From: Candidatus Sumerlaea chitinivorans
GTDB taxonomy: Bacteria > Sumerlaeota > Sumerlaeia > Sumerlaeales > Sumerlaeaceae
Reading direction: 5' to 3'
NCBI GenBank assembly: GCA_003290465.1
Contig: CP030759.1
Span: forward strand, 2,926,572-2,990,571
DNA: 64,000 bases
Notes under the pieces: model-generated
Told to the model about the DNA's origin: nothing
The model's database searches: none
The model's input: the letters and a program-made list of their open reading frames with translations, nothing else
Program-made: the position numbers and the translations under genes
Shown: positions 35,463 to 44,019 of the stretch, in pieces
Layout: every line of letters begins with the position of its first letter
How positions within the stretch are numbered: the stretch's first letter is position 1

Positions 35463-36764
35463 ATGAGTGACCGAATCATGTTCACCCGACGCGAGTTTCT
35501 CCGAACGGCTTCGGTGTTGGCGGTTGGGGCTACGATCCCACGATTCCTGGTGGAGTTCGCCTCAGCCGCTCAAACTGGAGTCATCCCCGGCTTCTCGGAC
35601 GACCGGATCTTGGTGGTTGTGCAACTTGCGGGTGGCAATGATGGTCTCAACACTGTGGTGCCCTATGCCGATGATGCCTATTACCGAGCTCGCCCCACCC
35701 TGGCGCAGCCGAAAGAAAAACTCCTAAGGGTGGACGATCACGTAGCCTTTCACCCAAAGCTAGCCCCGCTGGCAGATCTTCTGCAGAAGCAATACCTCAC
35801 CATCGTGGAGGGTGTCGGCTATCCCAATCCCAACCGCTCACATTTTCGCTCCATGGAAATTTGGCAAACTGCAAGTGATAGCCGGGAGTATCTCACAACC
35901 GGCTGGGTAGGCCGCTATCTCGATGCGGCATGTTCCGGGGAGGCCAAACCGGTGGCAGGTGTGTCCATCGGTGGCGAAATGCCTCTTGCGATGGTCGGCA
36001 AACGGGGGCTCGCGGTCACGGTTCAAGACTTGGAGTCCTTCGGCTGGAAAACCGCCGAGAACACCGCCCCGCCTGAAGCCCTTCTTCAGCTCAACCACGC
36101 CCTGTCAAAAACGCCGAGGACGCGTGGTCGGCTCACCGCACCCACGAACTTTTTCGCGCAGGACAATCTTTCCTTCTTGCGTCAGGTTATTGCCGATGCA
36201 GCAATCAGCACGGATTTACTTCGGCGGGTGTCCAGCCGCTCAGGCAGTTCAGTGACGTATCCCAACGATCCGTTTGCGCAGGGACTCGCCACGATCTCGA
36301 AGATGATAGCGAGCGGTCTCCCAACCCGCATTTACTATGTCTCACTCACTGGGTTCGACACTCATTCAAACCAATTGGGCACACACGAGCGCTTGCTTGA
36401 TCAGTTTGCGAAAGGACTGGCGGCTTTCTGGCAAGATCTGGAAGCCCAAGGGAATGCCGAGCGCGTGCTCGTCATGACCTTCAGCGAATTCGGGAGACGC
36501 GTTGCCGAGAATGGAAGTCAGGGGACAGATCACGGCACTGCCCAACCCATGTTTCTGATTGGCAAGGTGGTGCGGCCCGGCTTTGCGGGCGCTCGTCCGA
36601 GTCTCACAGACCTTGAAGCAGGGGATCTGAAGTTCACGACGGATTTTCGCAGTGTGTACGCGACCGTTTTGGAGAAGTGGCTGGGCACCTCAAGCGAAAC
36701 GGTTCTTGGAAAGAAGTTTGCCCAATTATCCATAATCCAAAAACACGCAACGGTTGGCCAGTAA
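35463..36764 (+). CDS. DUF1501 family protein with Tat signal
   Basis: A 433-residue protein. TRREFLRTASVLAVG near residues 8-22 is a twin-arginine export signal, so it is probably folded before leaving the cytoplasm. The mature part has VVVQLAGGNDGLNTVVPY, NRSHFRSMEIWQT, GFDTHSNQ and FSEFGRRVAENGSQGTDHGTAQ, the conserved blocks of DUF1501, a family related to the sulfatase/alkaline phosphatase fold. It would act in the periplasm with the DUF1800 protein encoded just upstream. GAGGAGG lies 9 bases before the ATG. The function is unknown. Confidence 0.93.
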   Translation: MSDRIMFTRREFLRTASVLAVGATIPRFLVEFASAAQTGVIPGFSDDRILVVVQLAGGNDGLNTVVPYADDAYYRARPTLAQPKEKLLRVDDHVAFHPKLAPLADLLQKQYLTIVEGVGYPNPNRSHFRSMEIWQTASDSREYLTTGWVGRYLDAACSGEAKPVAGVSIGGEMPLAMVGKRGLAVTVQDLESFGWKTAENTAPPEALLQLNHALSKTPRTRGRLTAPTNFFAQDNLSFLRQVIADAAISTDLLRRVSSRSGSSVTYPNDPFAQGLATISKMIASGLPTRIYYVSLTGFDTHSNQLGTHERLLDQFAKGLAAFWQDLEAQGNAERVLVMTFSEFGRRVAENGSQGTDHGTAQPMFLIGKVVRPGFAGARPSLTDLEAGDLKFTTDFRSVYATVLEKWLGTSSETVLGKKFAQLSIIQKHATVGQ

Positions 36765-36944
36765 ACGGCGAAGAGTATATAAACACTTCTCGTCCGTGGA
36801 GTTCATAAGCCAACCCCACCCCATCTGCAAAAGAGTGCGCATCGTAAGGACTCAACACCTGGCAGGTCTATAAAAGATCTTGCCCGACTCCAGGAGAACA
36901 CCTCCCGTTATTCGGTTCGCGGCTACAGCACGGTGGGCGAGAGC

Positions 36945-37259
36945 TCAGTTATTGGCTTCCTCACTCTCCGTCGGCGACGGGGGGCTTTGCAGACGGGCCA
37001 GTTTCACCTCTTTGCCCATTTTGAAAGTCACAACGCGGCGGGGAGGAATGGGATATTCCACTTTGTTCTTGGGGTTTCGGCCGATGCGCGGTTTGCGTAC
37101 CTTTGTCTGAAAGACGCCAAAGTCGCGAATTTCCAGCCGGCCCTGTTCGGCAATGATCTTCCGCATGATATCGAGAATCGTATCCACGACCACCAGCGCG
37201 TCCTTTTCCTGCAGCTTTAAGCCATCGGAAAGGCGTTTTACGATGTCCGCTTTAATCAT
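36945..37259 (-). CDS. HU/IHF-family DNA-binding protein
   Basis: A 104-residue nucleoid protein. It has the HU/IHF helices (MIKADIVKRLSDGLKL), the beta-arm region with RDFGVFQTKVRKPRIGRNPKN, and the VTFKMGKEVK end. The RIGRNPKN arm tip holds the Pro that intercalates and kinks DNA. It resembles IHF more than HU in the tip sequence, but assignment between them is uncertain. A short Pro/Ser/Glu tail follows. ATG at 37259; the frame extends seven codons upstream. It bends DNA in chromosome packing and regulation. Confidence 0.94.
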   Translation of the reverse strand: MIKADIVKRLSDGLKLQEKDALVVVDTILDIMRKIIAEQGRLEIRDFGVFQTKVRKPRIGRNPKNKVEYPIPPRRVVTFKMGKEVKLARLQSPPSPTESEEANN

Positions 37260-37622
37260 TTCCCGAGCTCTCCCTCTCACCAGACCTCCGCCGACGAATT
37301 GGCCGATGTCTCAAGCCGTCGTCGTCTGGCCTTATGCAACATAGCCATGCTTGATAACGCAAGAGAAAAGCGCCTTGCCGCGCAAGCTCGGATGCTCGCC
37401 GTTCTCCCTGTGGTCGTGTCCAAACCTCGTCAGGTTGTGGAAGCTAAGCCCTCACGTTGTTTTTTCCACGCAGCAGTAAGGTGCCGTTAATCATTGCTCA
37501 AACTGCAGCGCGTTGCCCCACAGCTCCGCCACTCGGATCATTCGTCATCCATTCCGCCGACGGCGCCGCATCTGTCGTTGAGTTGCCAAAACTCTGAAGT
37601 GCGCGACTTTGATTTCTTGTCT
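37260..37622. other. Intergenic region without a supported gene
   Basis: A 363-base spacer between the HU/IHF gene and the end of the Gld-like operon, which lie on the same strand. It should contain the HU/IHF promoter. I see no small gene, RNA or strong hairpin. Confidence 0.45.
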
Positions 37623-38786
37623 TCATTTAGGCGGGGATGTCTGGTCCTCAGAAGCGGTCCCCGTGGTGGACGTTTCCGTCGAAGTCTCCTTGCCCAGTTG
37701 GGGCGCAGTCGTTTCCTCTGAGCTCGCCGTGGGGCTCGTCGCCTCATCAGCTGCCCGGACCGCGCTGCTGGTTGTCTCCGCCGCAGAAGTCGCAGGAGAT
37801 GTGGGCTGAGACTCTGCAATCGCAAGGTCCTTGGGGTCGGGCGACAACATCTTCCATTGGTACTCAGTGATCTTGAACACGTCGTCGCTGTCAGCCCGTT
37901 TCACATAGTAATAGGTGGTGAAGTTCTCTTCCGTGGGTCCACCAAGGAGCAACACTTTAGTCGCAAGCTTGGGTGGGCTGGTTGACCGATCTTCATAGAC
38001 CACGGTGAGCTTTTGTTTCGGCGGATCGAGCCCAAAATCCGCGAGGGTCTTGGTGGTTTCGTCCTCGACAAACTTTGTCGCCCGCAAATTCGCGATACTC
38101 GAGAGGAAAGGTTGGAGTTTGGACATCTGGGCATCGCGTGCCACAGGCTGTTCAAGTTTCCAGATGCCTGCCACTTTTTTGACGAGCAGGGCGCCAGAAG
38201 TAAGCTCACCTCGAACTTCGACAATATCATCAATGTTGAGGTTAAAGATATTTTTGTCGCGCCATCCCTCGGGCTTATTGAAAACGTATGTCAGCGAAGC
38301 GTTCGCGTTCAGCACTTCTTTTTCGCCAGCACGACGCACAAAAGTAGTGAAGTAGGTTGAGCCGGCTTTTCCGACATAGAGATCGGCGAGAACCTTATTG
38401 TCCTTGCCGAACACCTTGACTCGTGTCGCGCTTGTTTCATCCACGTTGTATTCGGAGTAGTTCTCCGGGTTTTCACTCACCACCTCGCCTTCGATTTCTT
38501 TCTCGAGAGTGGCGAACAGATTGCTTACGAGATTTGGGTCCGCCTTATGGCCTTTCTCCACGTTTGTGTACCACACAGCGTCACGTTTCGTGAGCGTTAC
38601 CAGCGACGCCTCTGGCACCTTAATCTCAATGCGTTCCACGGTCGCGGAGGTAATGCCTGTGAGGACGGGTCGTTTCTGCGGCGCAGCCGTCTCAAGCATC
38701 TTCTCCTCGCTCTTGGAATACCAGTAAGCCGCGATTCCAAGGACTACAGCCACTACGAATAACGTAAGCGTCTGTTTCGTCGTCAT
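37623..38786 (-). CDS. DUF4340 family protein of a Gld-type ABC operon
   Basis: A 387-residue protein with one N-terminal membrane helix (TLTLFVVAVVLGIAAYW) and a large periplasmic part. Repeated DUF4340-type beta units occur, for example NVDETSATRVKVFGKDNKVLADLYVGK and LADFGLDPPKQKLTVVY. The last 60 residues are a Thr/Ser/Glu-rich disordered tail. DUF4340 proteins commonly follow GldG-like genes in ABC-2 operons. The ATG at 38786 is preferred (CAGGG upstream); the frame extends 13 codons earlier. It is the last gene of the five-gene operon starting at 42484. It probably forms the periplasmic part of the complex; the substrate is unknown. Confidence 0.88.
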   Translation of the reverse strand: MTTKQTLTLFVVAVVLGIAAYWYSKSEEKMLETAAPQKRPVLTGITSATVERIEIKVPEASLVTLTKRDAVWYTNVEKGHKADPNLVSNLFATLEKEIEGEVVSENPENYSEYNVDETSATRVKVFGKDNKVLADLYVGKAGSTYFTTFVRRAGEKEVLNANASLTYVFNKPEGWRDKNIFNLNIDDIVEVRGELTSGALLVKKVAGIWKLEQPVARDAQMSKLQPFLSSIANLRATKFVEDETTKTLADFGLDPPKQKLTVVYEDRSTSPPKLATKVLLLGGPTEENFTTYYYVKRADSDDVFKITEYQWKMLSPDPKDLAIAESQPTSPATSAAETTSSAVRAADEATSPTASSEETTAPQLGKETSTETSTTGTASEDQTSPPK

Positions 38787-38916
38787 AGTGATACCCTGTT
38801 TACCCTCGTGATGAATGACGTCCAAATTCTAAGAGTTAATTTGTTCCAACTCGCTTGTTCGCGTTACGAGCGCCCGCTTCGGTTGAAAGCAACGTCGAAA
38901 GCACAGCTGTGATGGA

Positions 38917-40557
38917 TTAGGCGCCATAGAGTTCGCGATAACGCAAACGCTTCCACTTGTTGAAGTAGAACTTCACCAAACCCAGCACGATGAGCAGTAC
39001 TGGAACGCTCCCGATCACCAGCACTTGAGCGATCCCCGCCTCTGCCGGCGTGATGTCGGGTCGGAGCATTGCGTTTTCCACTTGTTTTGACCGCAGGCGG
39101 ATCATCTCGCCTCCGCGCGTCAGAGCGTCGGCGACGTTAAGCAGGAAGATGGCGTTGATTGCCCCGTCACTTCCGGGGTTGATGATTTCGTTGTAGAATG
39201 CGAGCGGGCATCCAACCACAATCACAGAGGCCTTGGGGTCACTTCGCCGACGGACCTCGCTTGCGAGGACGGCACGCGTGGTACCGTCGTCGTTCGTCAG
39301 GACTGGCGGGTCCACGGTTGCAAAGCGGCTCTCAAGCTCGCCGGAGACTTGCATCGCCAAATTGTACGTGTCCAACTCACTCCGATTGGGCCGCTTGAGT
39401 TTGTCCGCCTCGATGACGAAGAATTGCTCCTGTTTTTTGGTGTTCGGCGAAGTGCGCGCAAGCACCTCAACCGTGCCACTTGTTCCGTGCGCGCTGAGGG
39501 ACACACTCGAAGGATACAGGAACAGCAATGTTTGCAAATCCTTCGTGATTGGCGAGGTGCTCGACAGGTCCGTCACAGCAATGAAGAACGGATCGGGTGC
39601 CCGAACGAAGCCGCGCTGAGTCCGGAACAGCCGCGGAATCGCTTTGCCCCAATCCTCCAACAAATCTGCGTTGATCCGCAGCCCGTAGGGCTCAAGAATC
39701 GAGTTGATGTTTGGAACTTTTGCGGTGGCACGGGTCATCGAGCGCTTGTCGAGCTCCACGCCTCCAGCTGCCACAAAAAGCTTCCCGCCATTCATCACAA
39801 ATTGGTCGAGGCGGTAAAGCGCCTCCTCGGAGAGCTCCTCAGGCTCAAAGACCATCACAAGATCAACGTCCTTCAGATCAAGCTTCGAAGCTTCCAGCGT
39901 CTTGATCTTGTAACCTTCTTCCTCGAGGTAGCGGGGAACGAGCGTGAAGTTTCCCGGCTCACCAAAGAAGGGATTGCCCTGCGGCGCCAAGATACCGATC
40001 GTCGGGATATTCACTTGGGCGGCCTTGTTGATGGCACGTGTGAGTTGGTATTCCACCGAGTGCTCGGGGCGCAGGATCGGGACCGTCTCCGTCTTACCTT
40101 TGTAGTCCACGACGAAGCCAAGGTATCCGGCCTTGAGGCTAAGCTCCGTAGTTCCCACCTTTTGCATTGTCTGTTCGCGGATCCCTTTGCGTTGCGCCTC
40201 TTCCTCGATCTTTGGATCAGCGCTTGGATCCTTGAACACAAACTTCACCTTTCCTCGCGATTCGAGCCGATACTCTTGCAAGAGGTCTCGCAATTGTTCG
40301 CGCTGTTCGGTCCAGTCTGGCGGCGTGTCCTGCTGCGTCGCGTAGACGGTCACATTCACGTTATCCTTAAGGGACCGGAGCAATTGCCGTGTTGCCTCAC
40401 TAATGGTATACTGCTTATTGCGTGTCAGGTCCACGCGCTTTTGGGCCTTGATGGCAAAGAAGTTGATCGCCACGAGGACCGCGAAAAACAGCAGCGTGCC
40501 CACAACAACGTTGGTTCCGTACTTGAGTGTCCGTGAGGTGTGATTGTTCGTCGTCAT
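38917..40557 (-). CDS. GldG-like ABC transport accessory protein
   Basis: A 546-residue protein of the GldG/ABC-type uncharacterised transport family. An N-terminal membrane helix (GTLLFFAVLVAINFFAI) is followed by a periplasmic domain with the family start KRVDLTRNKQYTISEATRQLL, then GYLGFVVDYKGKTETVP, LVMVFEPEELSEEALYRLDQFVMNGGKL and a C-terminal membrane helix (VLVIGSVPVLLIVLGLVKFYF). It starts 4 bases after the permease stop, so it is tightly coupled. In Bacteroidetes GldA-GldF-GldG support gliding; in other phyla the same set has no known cargo. No gliding machinery is visible here. Confidence 0.9.
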   Translation of the reverse strand: MTTNNHTSRTLKYGTNVVVGTLLFFAVLVAINFFAIKAQKRVDLTRNKQYTISEATRQLLRSLKDNVNVTVYATQQDTPPDWTEQREQLRDLLQEYRLESRGKVKFVFKDPSADPKIEEEAQRKGIREQTMQKVGTTELSLKAGYLGFVVDYKGKTETVPILRPEHSVEYQLTRAINKAAQVNIPTIGILAPQGNPFFGEPGNFTLVPRYLEEEGYKIKTLEASKLDLKDVDLVMVFEPEELSEEALYRLDQFVMNGGKLFVAAGGVELDKRSMTRATAKVPNINSILEPYGLRINADLLEDWGKAIPRLFRTQRGFVRAPDPFFIAVTDLSSTSPITKDLQTLLFLYPSSVSLSAHGTSGTVEVLARTSPNTKKQEQFFVIEADKLKRPNRSELDTYNLAMQVSGELESRFATVDPPVLTNDDGTTRAVLASEVRRRSDPKASVIVVGCPLAFYNEIINPGSDGAINAIFLLNVADALTRGGEMIRLRSKQVENAMLRPDITPAEAGIAQVLVIGSVPVLLIVLGLVKFYFNKWKRLRYRELYGA

Positions 40558-40561
40558 AGCC

Positions 40562-41290
40562 CTATTTCCACTTCCTGCTTTCAACACTGCGAATGTTCAA
40601 AAAGAGGAAAAATGCGATTGCCGACAGATAGTACACGACGTCGGCCAGGTCGAGCACCCCCCGATAAAGGCTCAAGAAGTGTGAATACAGGCTGAAACGA
40701 GCCAGCGTTTCGCCTCCCGGCAGGACTTGGTAAATGAAAGGAAAACCAATCAGAATCAGGACGAAACCAACCGCGCAACTGATGATAAACGCAATGATTT
40801 GATTCCGTGTCAGGCTCGATGCCCAAACGCCCATGGCCAAGAAGCTTGCCCCCATTAGGAGCGAGCCTAAGTACCCACACCAAATCGGCCCCCAGTCCAC
40901 CGGTGTGTGGGGATCAGCAAAGTACTTCACGACGAGAACCACTGGGAAAGTGAGGATCAGGGCAAGCGCTACCAACACGAGTGCTGCCAGGTACTTTCCC
41001 AACACCACCTCGTAGTCTTTCACGGGGAGGGTCATCAAGAGCTCATCCGTCCCGACCTTCTTCTCCTCAGCCCAAATGCGCATGGCCACTGCGGGCACAA
41101 AGAACAGCATGAGCCAAGGCATGAACACAAAAAATCCGCCCAAATTGGCCTGCTGGTTGCGGAAAAATCCGCTTACGAAAAAGAACATCGAAGTGCCCAA
41201 AATGTGGAAGATGATCAGGAAGATGTAGGACGAGGGCGAATTGATGTACCCTCCGAACTCCTTTTTGAAGATTCTCCAGATATTGCTCAT
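40562..41290 (-). CDS. ABC-2 type permease (GldF-like)
   Basis: A 242-residue membrane protein with six helices. It starts MSNIWRIFKKEFGGYINSP, the usual ABC-2 amphipathic N-terminus, and contains MRIWAEEKKVGTDELLMTLPV, the conserved loop after the second helix. It pairs with the ATPase two genes upstream and with the GldG-like protein immediately downstream. ATG with AGGTAGG about 12 bases upstream. It is the export channel of the Gld-type system. Confidence 0.93.
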   Translation of the reverse strand: MSNIWRIFKKEFGGYINSPSSYIFLIIFHILGTSMFFFVSGFFRNQQANLGGFFVFMPWLMLFFVPAVAMRIWAEEKKVGTDELLMTLPVKDYEVVLGKYLAALVLVALALILTFPVVLVVKYFADPHTPVDWGPIWCGYLGSLLMGASFLAMGVWASSLTRNQIIAFIISCAVGFVLILIGFPFIYQVLPGGETLARFSLYSHFLSLYRGVLDLADVVYYLSAIAFFLFLNIRSVESRKWK

Positions 41291-41332
41291 CGTTTCAGCC
41301 TACCTGCCTGCAGTGTGTCCGAACCTTCGTAT

Positions 41333-41521
41333 TCAACGTGTTGCCGTGGTGGTTTCTTCGGCGATCGTCATGTTATCGCCGCTTGCCGGTGTTGCCGTGG
41401 CCTTTTGCTCCTCGGTCGCTGACGTCTTAGGCGTAGGCATACTGGTGGATTCTTTCTGACACCCACTGAACACCATCGCGAGTGCCAAGCTGGCAACCAC
41501 AACACACAAACTTCGCTTCAT
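41333..41521 (-). CDS. Small lipoprotein within the Gld-type operon
   Basis: A 62-residue protein. MKRSLCVVVASLALAMVFSGC is a lipoprotein signal with Cys21 in the lipobox VFSGC. The mature 42 residues are Thr/Ala/Glu-rich and look disordered. GGGAGGA lies about 8 bases before the ATG, which supports real translation. It sits between the ATPase and permease genes, with short gaps on both sides and the same strand. I do not recognise a family. Its place suggests a small accessory to the transporter. Confidence 0.72.
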   Translation of the reverse strand: MKRSLCVVVASLALAMVFSGCQKESTSMPTPKTSATEEQKATATPASGDNMTIAEETTTATR

Positions 41522-41557
41522 CAGTGCATCCTCCCTTTCTTGATTTGTGTCGAATAG

Positions 41558-42484
41558 CTAACGGGTCAGCTCCGCGAAAACCTGTTCCAGGGACGCCGTT
41601 TCGGGGCGCAATTCGCTCAACGAGCCTTTTGCTTGCGCCACCGCGTGGAAGATTTGCTCCGCTAACTGGTCGGGTTTTTCGCCCACAACACGCAAACGTG
41701 CGTATTCGGTATTTTTGTCCAATACGTGGACTTCCTTAACTCCCGGCAGTTCCGCCAGCTTGCGCTGAAGCTCATCGAGCGGCCCATGGACACGCGCTAC
41801 CACAGAATTTCCGCCAGAGCCACGCGCCATGAGTTCGTCCGGTGTCCCGGAAGCCACGACCCGGCCTTCGCTGATGATGATGGCTCGGTCGCAGGTGGCC
41901 GTGACCTCAGGCAGAATATGGGTCGAAAGAATGACCGTCTTCTCTTTTCCAATTTCGCGGATCAGTTCGCGAATCTCGACGATCTGGTTCGGGTCCAGAC
42001 CACTGGTCGGCTCGTCGAGAATTAGAATGTCGGGTTCGTGGATGAGTGCCTGAGCAAGGCCTACACGTTGCCGGTAACCTTTGGAGAGCTCCCCAATGAC
42101 TTTTCCTACCGCCCCTTCGAGGCCGGTCAAGTGGATCACTTCCCGGATACGTTCCTTTAGGCGTGGCGCGGGGATATTGCGCATCTCGCCCACAAATTTG
42201 AGAAAATCCACGACCGGCATTTCGTGGTAAAGGGGGGTGCTTTCGGGGAGATAGCCCACGCGCTTACGCACCTCGAGGGAATCCTCAAAGACGTCGTAGC
42301 CGGCGACGGTGGCGGTGCCTGAATCCGCCGGTATGAAACAGGTCAGGATTTTCATCGTTGTGGATTTTCCGGCGCCATTCGGCCCGAGAAATCCAACAAT
42401 CTCGCCTTTTTTTACACTGAAGGTGACGTCTTTGAGGGCCTGAGTTGGGCCAAAGCTCTTTGTCAGGTGTTTAACTTCAATCAT
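41558..42484 (-). CDS. ABC transporter ATPase (GldA-like)
   Basis: A 308-residue cytoplasmic ATPase of the ABC-2 exporter class. Walker A GPNGAGKST (33-41), signature LSKGYRQR near 135, Walker B ILILDEPTSGLDP near 155 and the switch His in STHILPEV near 187 are all intact. The C-terminal 90 residues are the usual regulatory extension of GldA/CcmA-like proteins. It powers the permease encoded downstream. It is the first gene of the five-gene operon ending at 37623. ATG start with AAGG about 8 bases upstream. Confidence 0.95.
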   Translation of the reverse strand: MIEVKHLTKSFGPTQALKDVTFSVKKGEIVGFLGPNGAGKSTTMKILTCFIPADSGTATVAGYDVFEDSLEVRKRVGYLPESTPLYHEMPVVDFLKFVGEMRNIPAPRLKERIREVIHLTGLEGAVGKVIGELSKGYRQRVGLAQALIHEPDILILDEPTSGLDPNQIVEIRELIREIGKEKTVILSTHILPEVTATCDRAIIISEGRVVASGTPDELMARGSGGNSVVARVHGPLDELQRKLAELPGVKEVHVLDKNTEYARLRVVGEKPDQLAEQIFHAVAQAKGSLSELRPETASLEQVFAELTR

Positions 42485-43003
42485 GATCGCCTTCTTTATC
42501 CTACTCTACCAGCATTCTTTATGGATTCGTAAGAAGTTTCCCTTCGCCGGAAGAAGAGGGCATACCTCACCGCTTGCCTGCAATAGCAGGATTTGTTCCC
42601 ATTTGCGCCCCACGACTTTGGATTTCGAATGCGGTCTCAATCATCGGTTTTGTTCTCAGTGTGTTGATTGAACCTTGGTCTCCAGCGCTTCACTGGCTCT
42701 GTATCCTGGTCTGCACGGAGAAAGTCAATGTACACAACTGATAATGCGAATGTTATGCGATAGTATACCTGTGGCGGCGGATCCGAAGCCTTCGGCGCAA
42801 CGTGTGGCGAAGATCGCCTTTTATCAGGAATCGAAAATATTCCCGTGAGCGAGCAGAAGCTCTTTTTGGTTCTAATGTGCTTGTTCCCGAAAAGCGCAAA
42901 CTCGTGTCATAGCGAGTCAAAGTGTCGCAGTGCCGGGGGGCCGCGTTTCTCATTGTCCCATGCGCTCGCAGGGTCGGCGGTGTGCATAGCATTCGCGGGC
43001 GTG
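42485..43003. other. Intergenic region without a supported gene
   Basis: About 520 bases between the TPR gene at 43004 and the Gld-type operon, both on the minus strand. The part near 42485-42540 is AT-rich and is the likely promoter region of the ABC operon. Open frames here have no motifs. I see no RNA gene. Confidence 0.45.
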
Positions 43004-43807
43004 TTAGAACGGAAAGAGCCTGCGCAGGATTCTCGCGAGCCACGGTGATTGAGAGATGCGGACAAGTCGCTCTTGCGCCACGCGGTTCTTTGGGTTGAGT
43101 CGCACCGCAGTCTCGTAGCACTCAAGAGCTTTCTGCATCAGCCCCAAACGCTCCCGTGCGATGCCAAGTTGCGTCCATAAATAATCGTTTTGAGGAACCT
43201 CTTGCACAGCTGTTTCCAGAAAGCCTGCTGCTCGGGCGAAATTTCGTTGGTCCAGATACGCTAATCCAATGAGCGCGGGGACGATCCATTCGTCGGTTCG
43301 ACGGGTCTCCATGGCCTTTCCAAAGCAGAACTCGGCGTTGGGGTTCTCTGCGAGGAGGAGAATCTGGCCGCGCCATAGCCACACATAGGGATCACTTGCG
43401 TTCTGCTGGATAGCGTAGTCGCTGCACTGGAGGCCTCGTTGCGCCATGCCTTGGTGGGCAAACGCCAGTCCCTGCAGAGAAATAATCCGCGCGTCTTGGG
43501 GGAAGAGTTCGAGGGCGCGCAGTACCCACACCATCGCCTCTTTGTACTGCTTCAGGGTAATCAGGGTCAAAAGTTGCCAAGCCCAGCCCTCGAGATTTGC
43601 ACGATCTACTTGGGTCGCGCGGGAGAACAATTGCAGCGCGCGCTTCAAGTCACCCGAAAAATATTGCTGGATACCCGTGTTCACATAATAGGGCGCGTCA
43701 TACACGGGCTCGGAAGCTGTGGGGCGGCTCTCCACCGCCCGACGCTGGCCCACCGCTTCTTGGGGCGTCGAGTTTTTATCCGTCTCGAGTTTGGAAAAAC
43801 GACCCAT
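43004..43807 (-). CDS. TPR-repeat protein
   Basis: A 267-residue soluble protein without a signal peptide. It consists of about six TPR units, for example GIQQYFSGDLKRALQLFSRATQVD and LQKALECYETAVRLNPKNRVA-like helices near the end. The first 35 residues are polar and disordered. The C-terminus is hydrophobic and basic (ARILRRLFPF). The ribosome-binding site is weak. It probably scaffolds a protein complex; no partner is evident. It lies downstream of the GT-C-type membrane protein gene by about 210 bases. Confidence 0.8.
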   Translation of the reverse strand: MGRFSKLETDKNSTPQEAVGQRRAVESRPTASEPVYDAPYYVNTGIQQYFSGDLKRALQLFSRATQVDRANLEGWAWQLLTLITLKQYKEAMVWVLRALELFPQDARIISLQGLAFAHQGMAQRGLQCSDYAIQQNASDPYVWLWRGQILLLAENPNAEFCFGKAMETRRTDEWIVPALIGLAYLDQRNFARAAGFLETAVQEVPQNDYLWTQLGIARERLGLMQKALECYETAVRLNPKNRVAQERLVRISQSPWLARILRRLFPF

Positions 43808-44019
43808 GACATTCTCAGTGCTATATCGTATATCGGGGTGGCGGCAACGGGATTCTTCAGTTGGCTGCTACCAAACCCTTTGGTGAGGGTTGCTCCGGCG
43901 AAGCCGAAGTGGGGGAAGTTCGAATCCGGACCGTGTCAGGAACACGCCTACTGACAGCTCTTGACGATTGGGATCGCTAAACCCGGCAGTTACGCTCGGG
44001 TCTCTCGGGTTGTCGAATG

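Noticed and set aside
39349-40536. A 395-codon plus-strand frame
   Set aside because: It is antisense to the GldG-like gene and shows no domain or signal.
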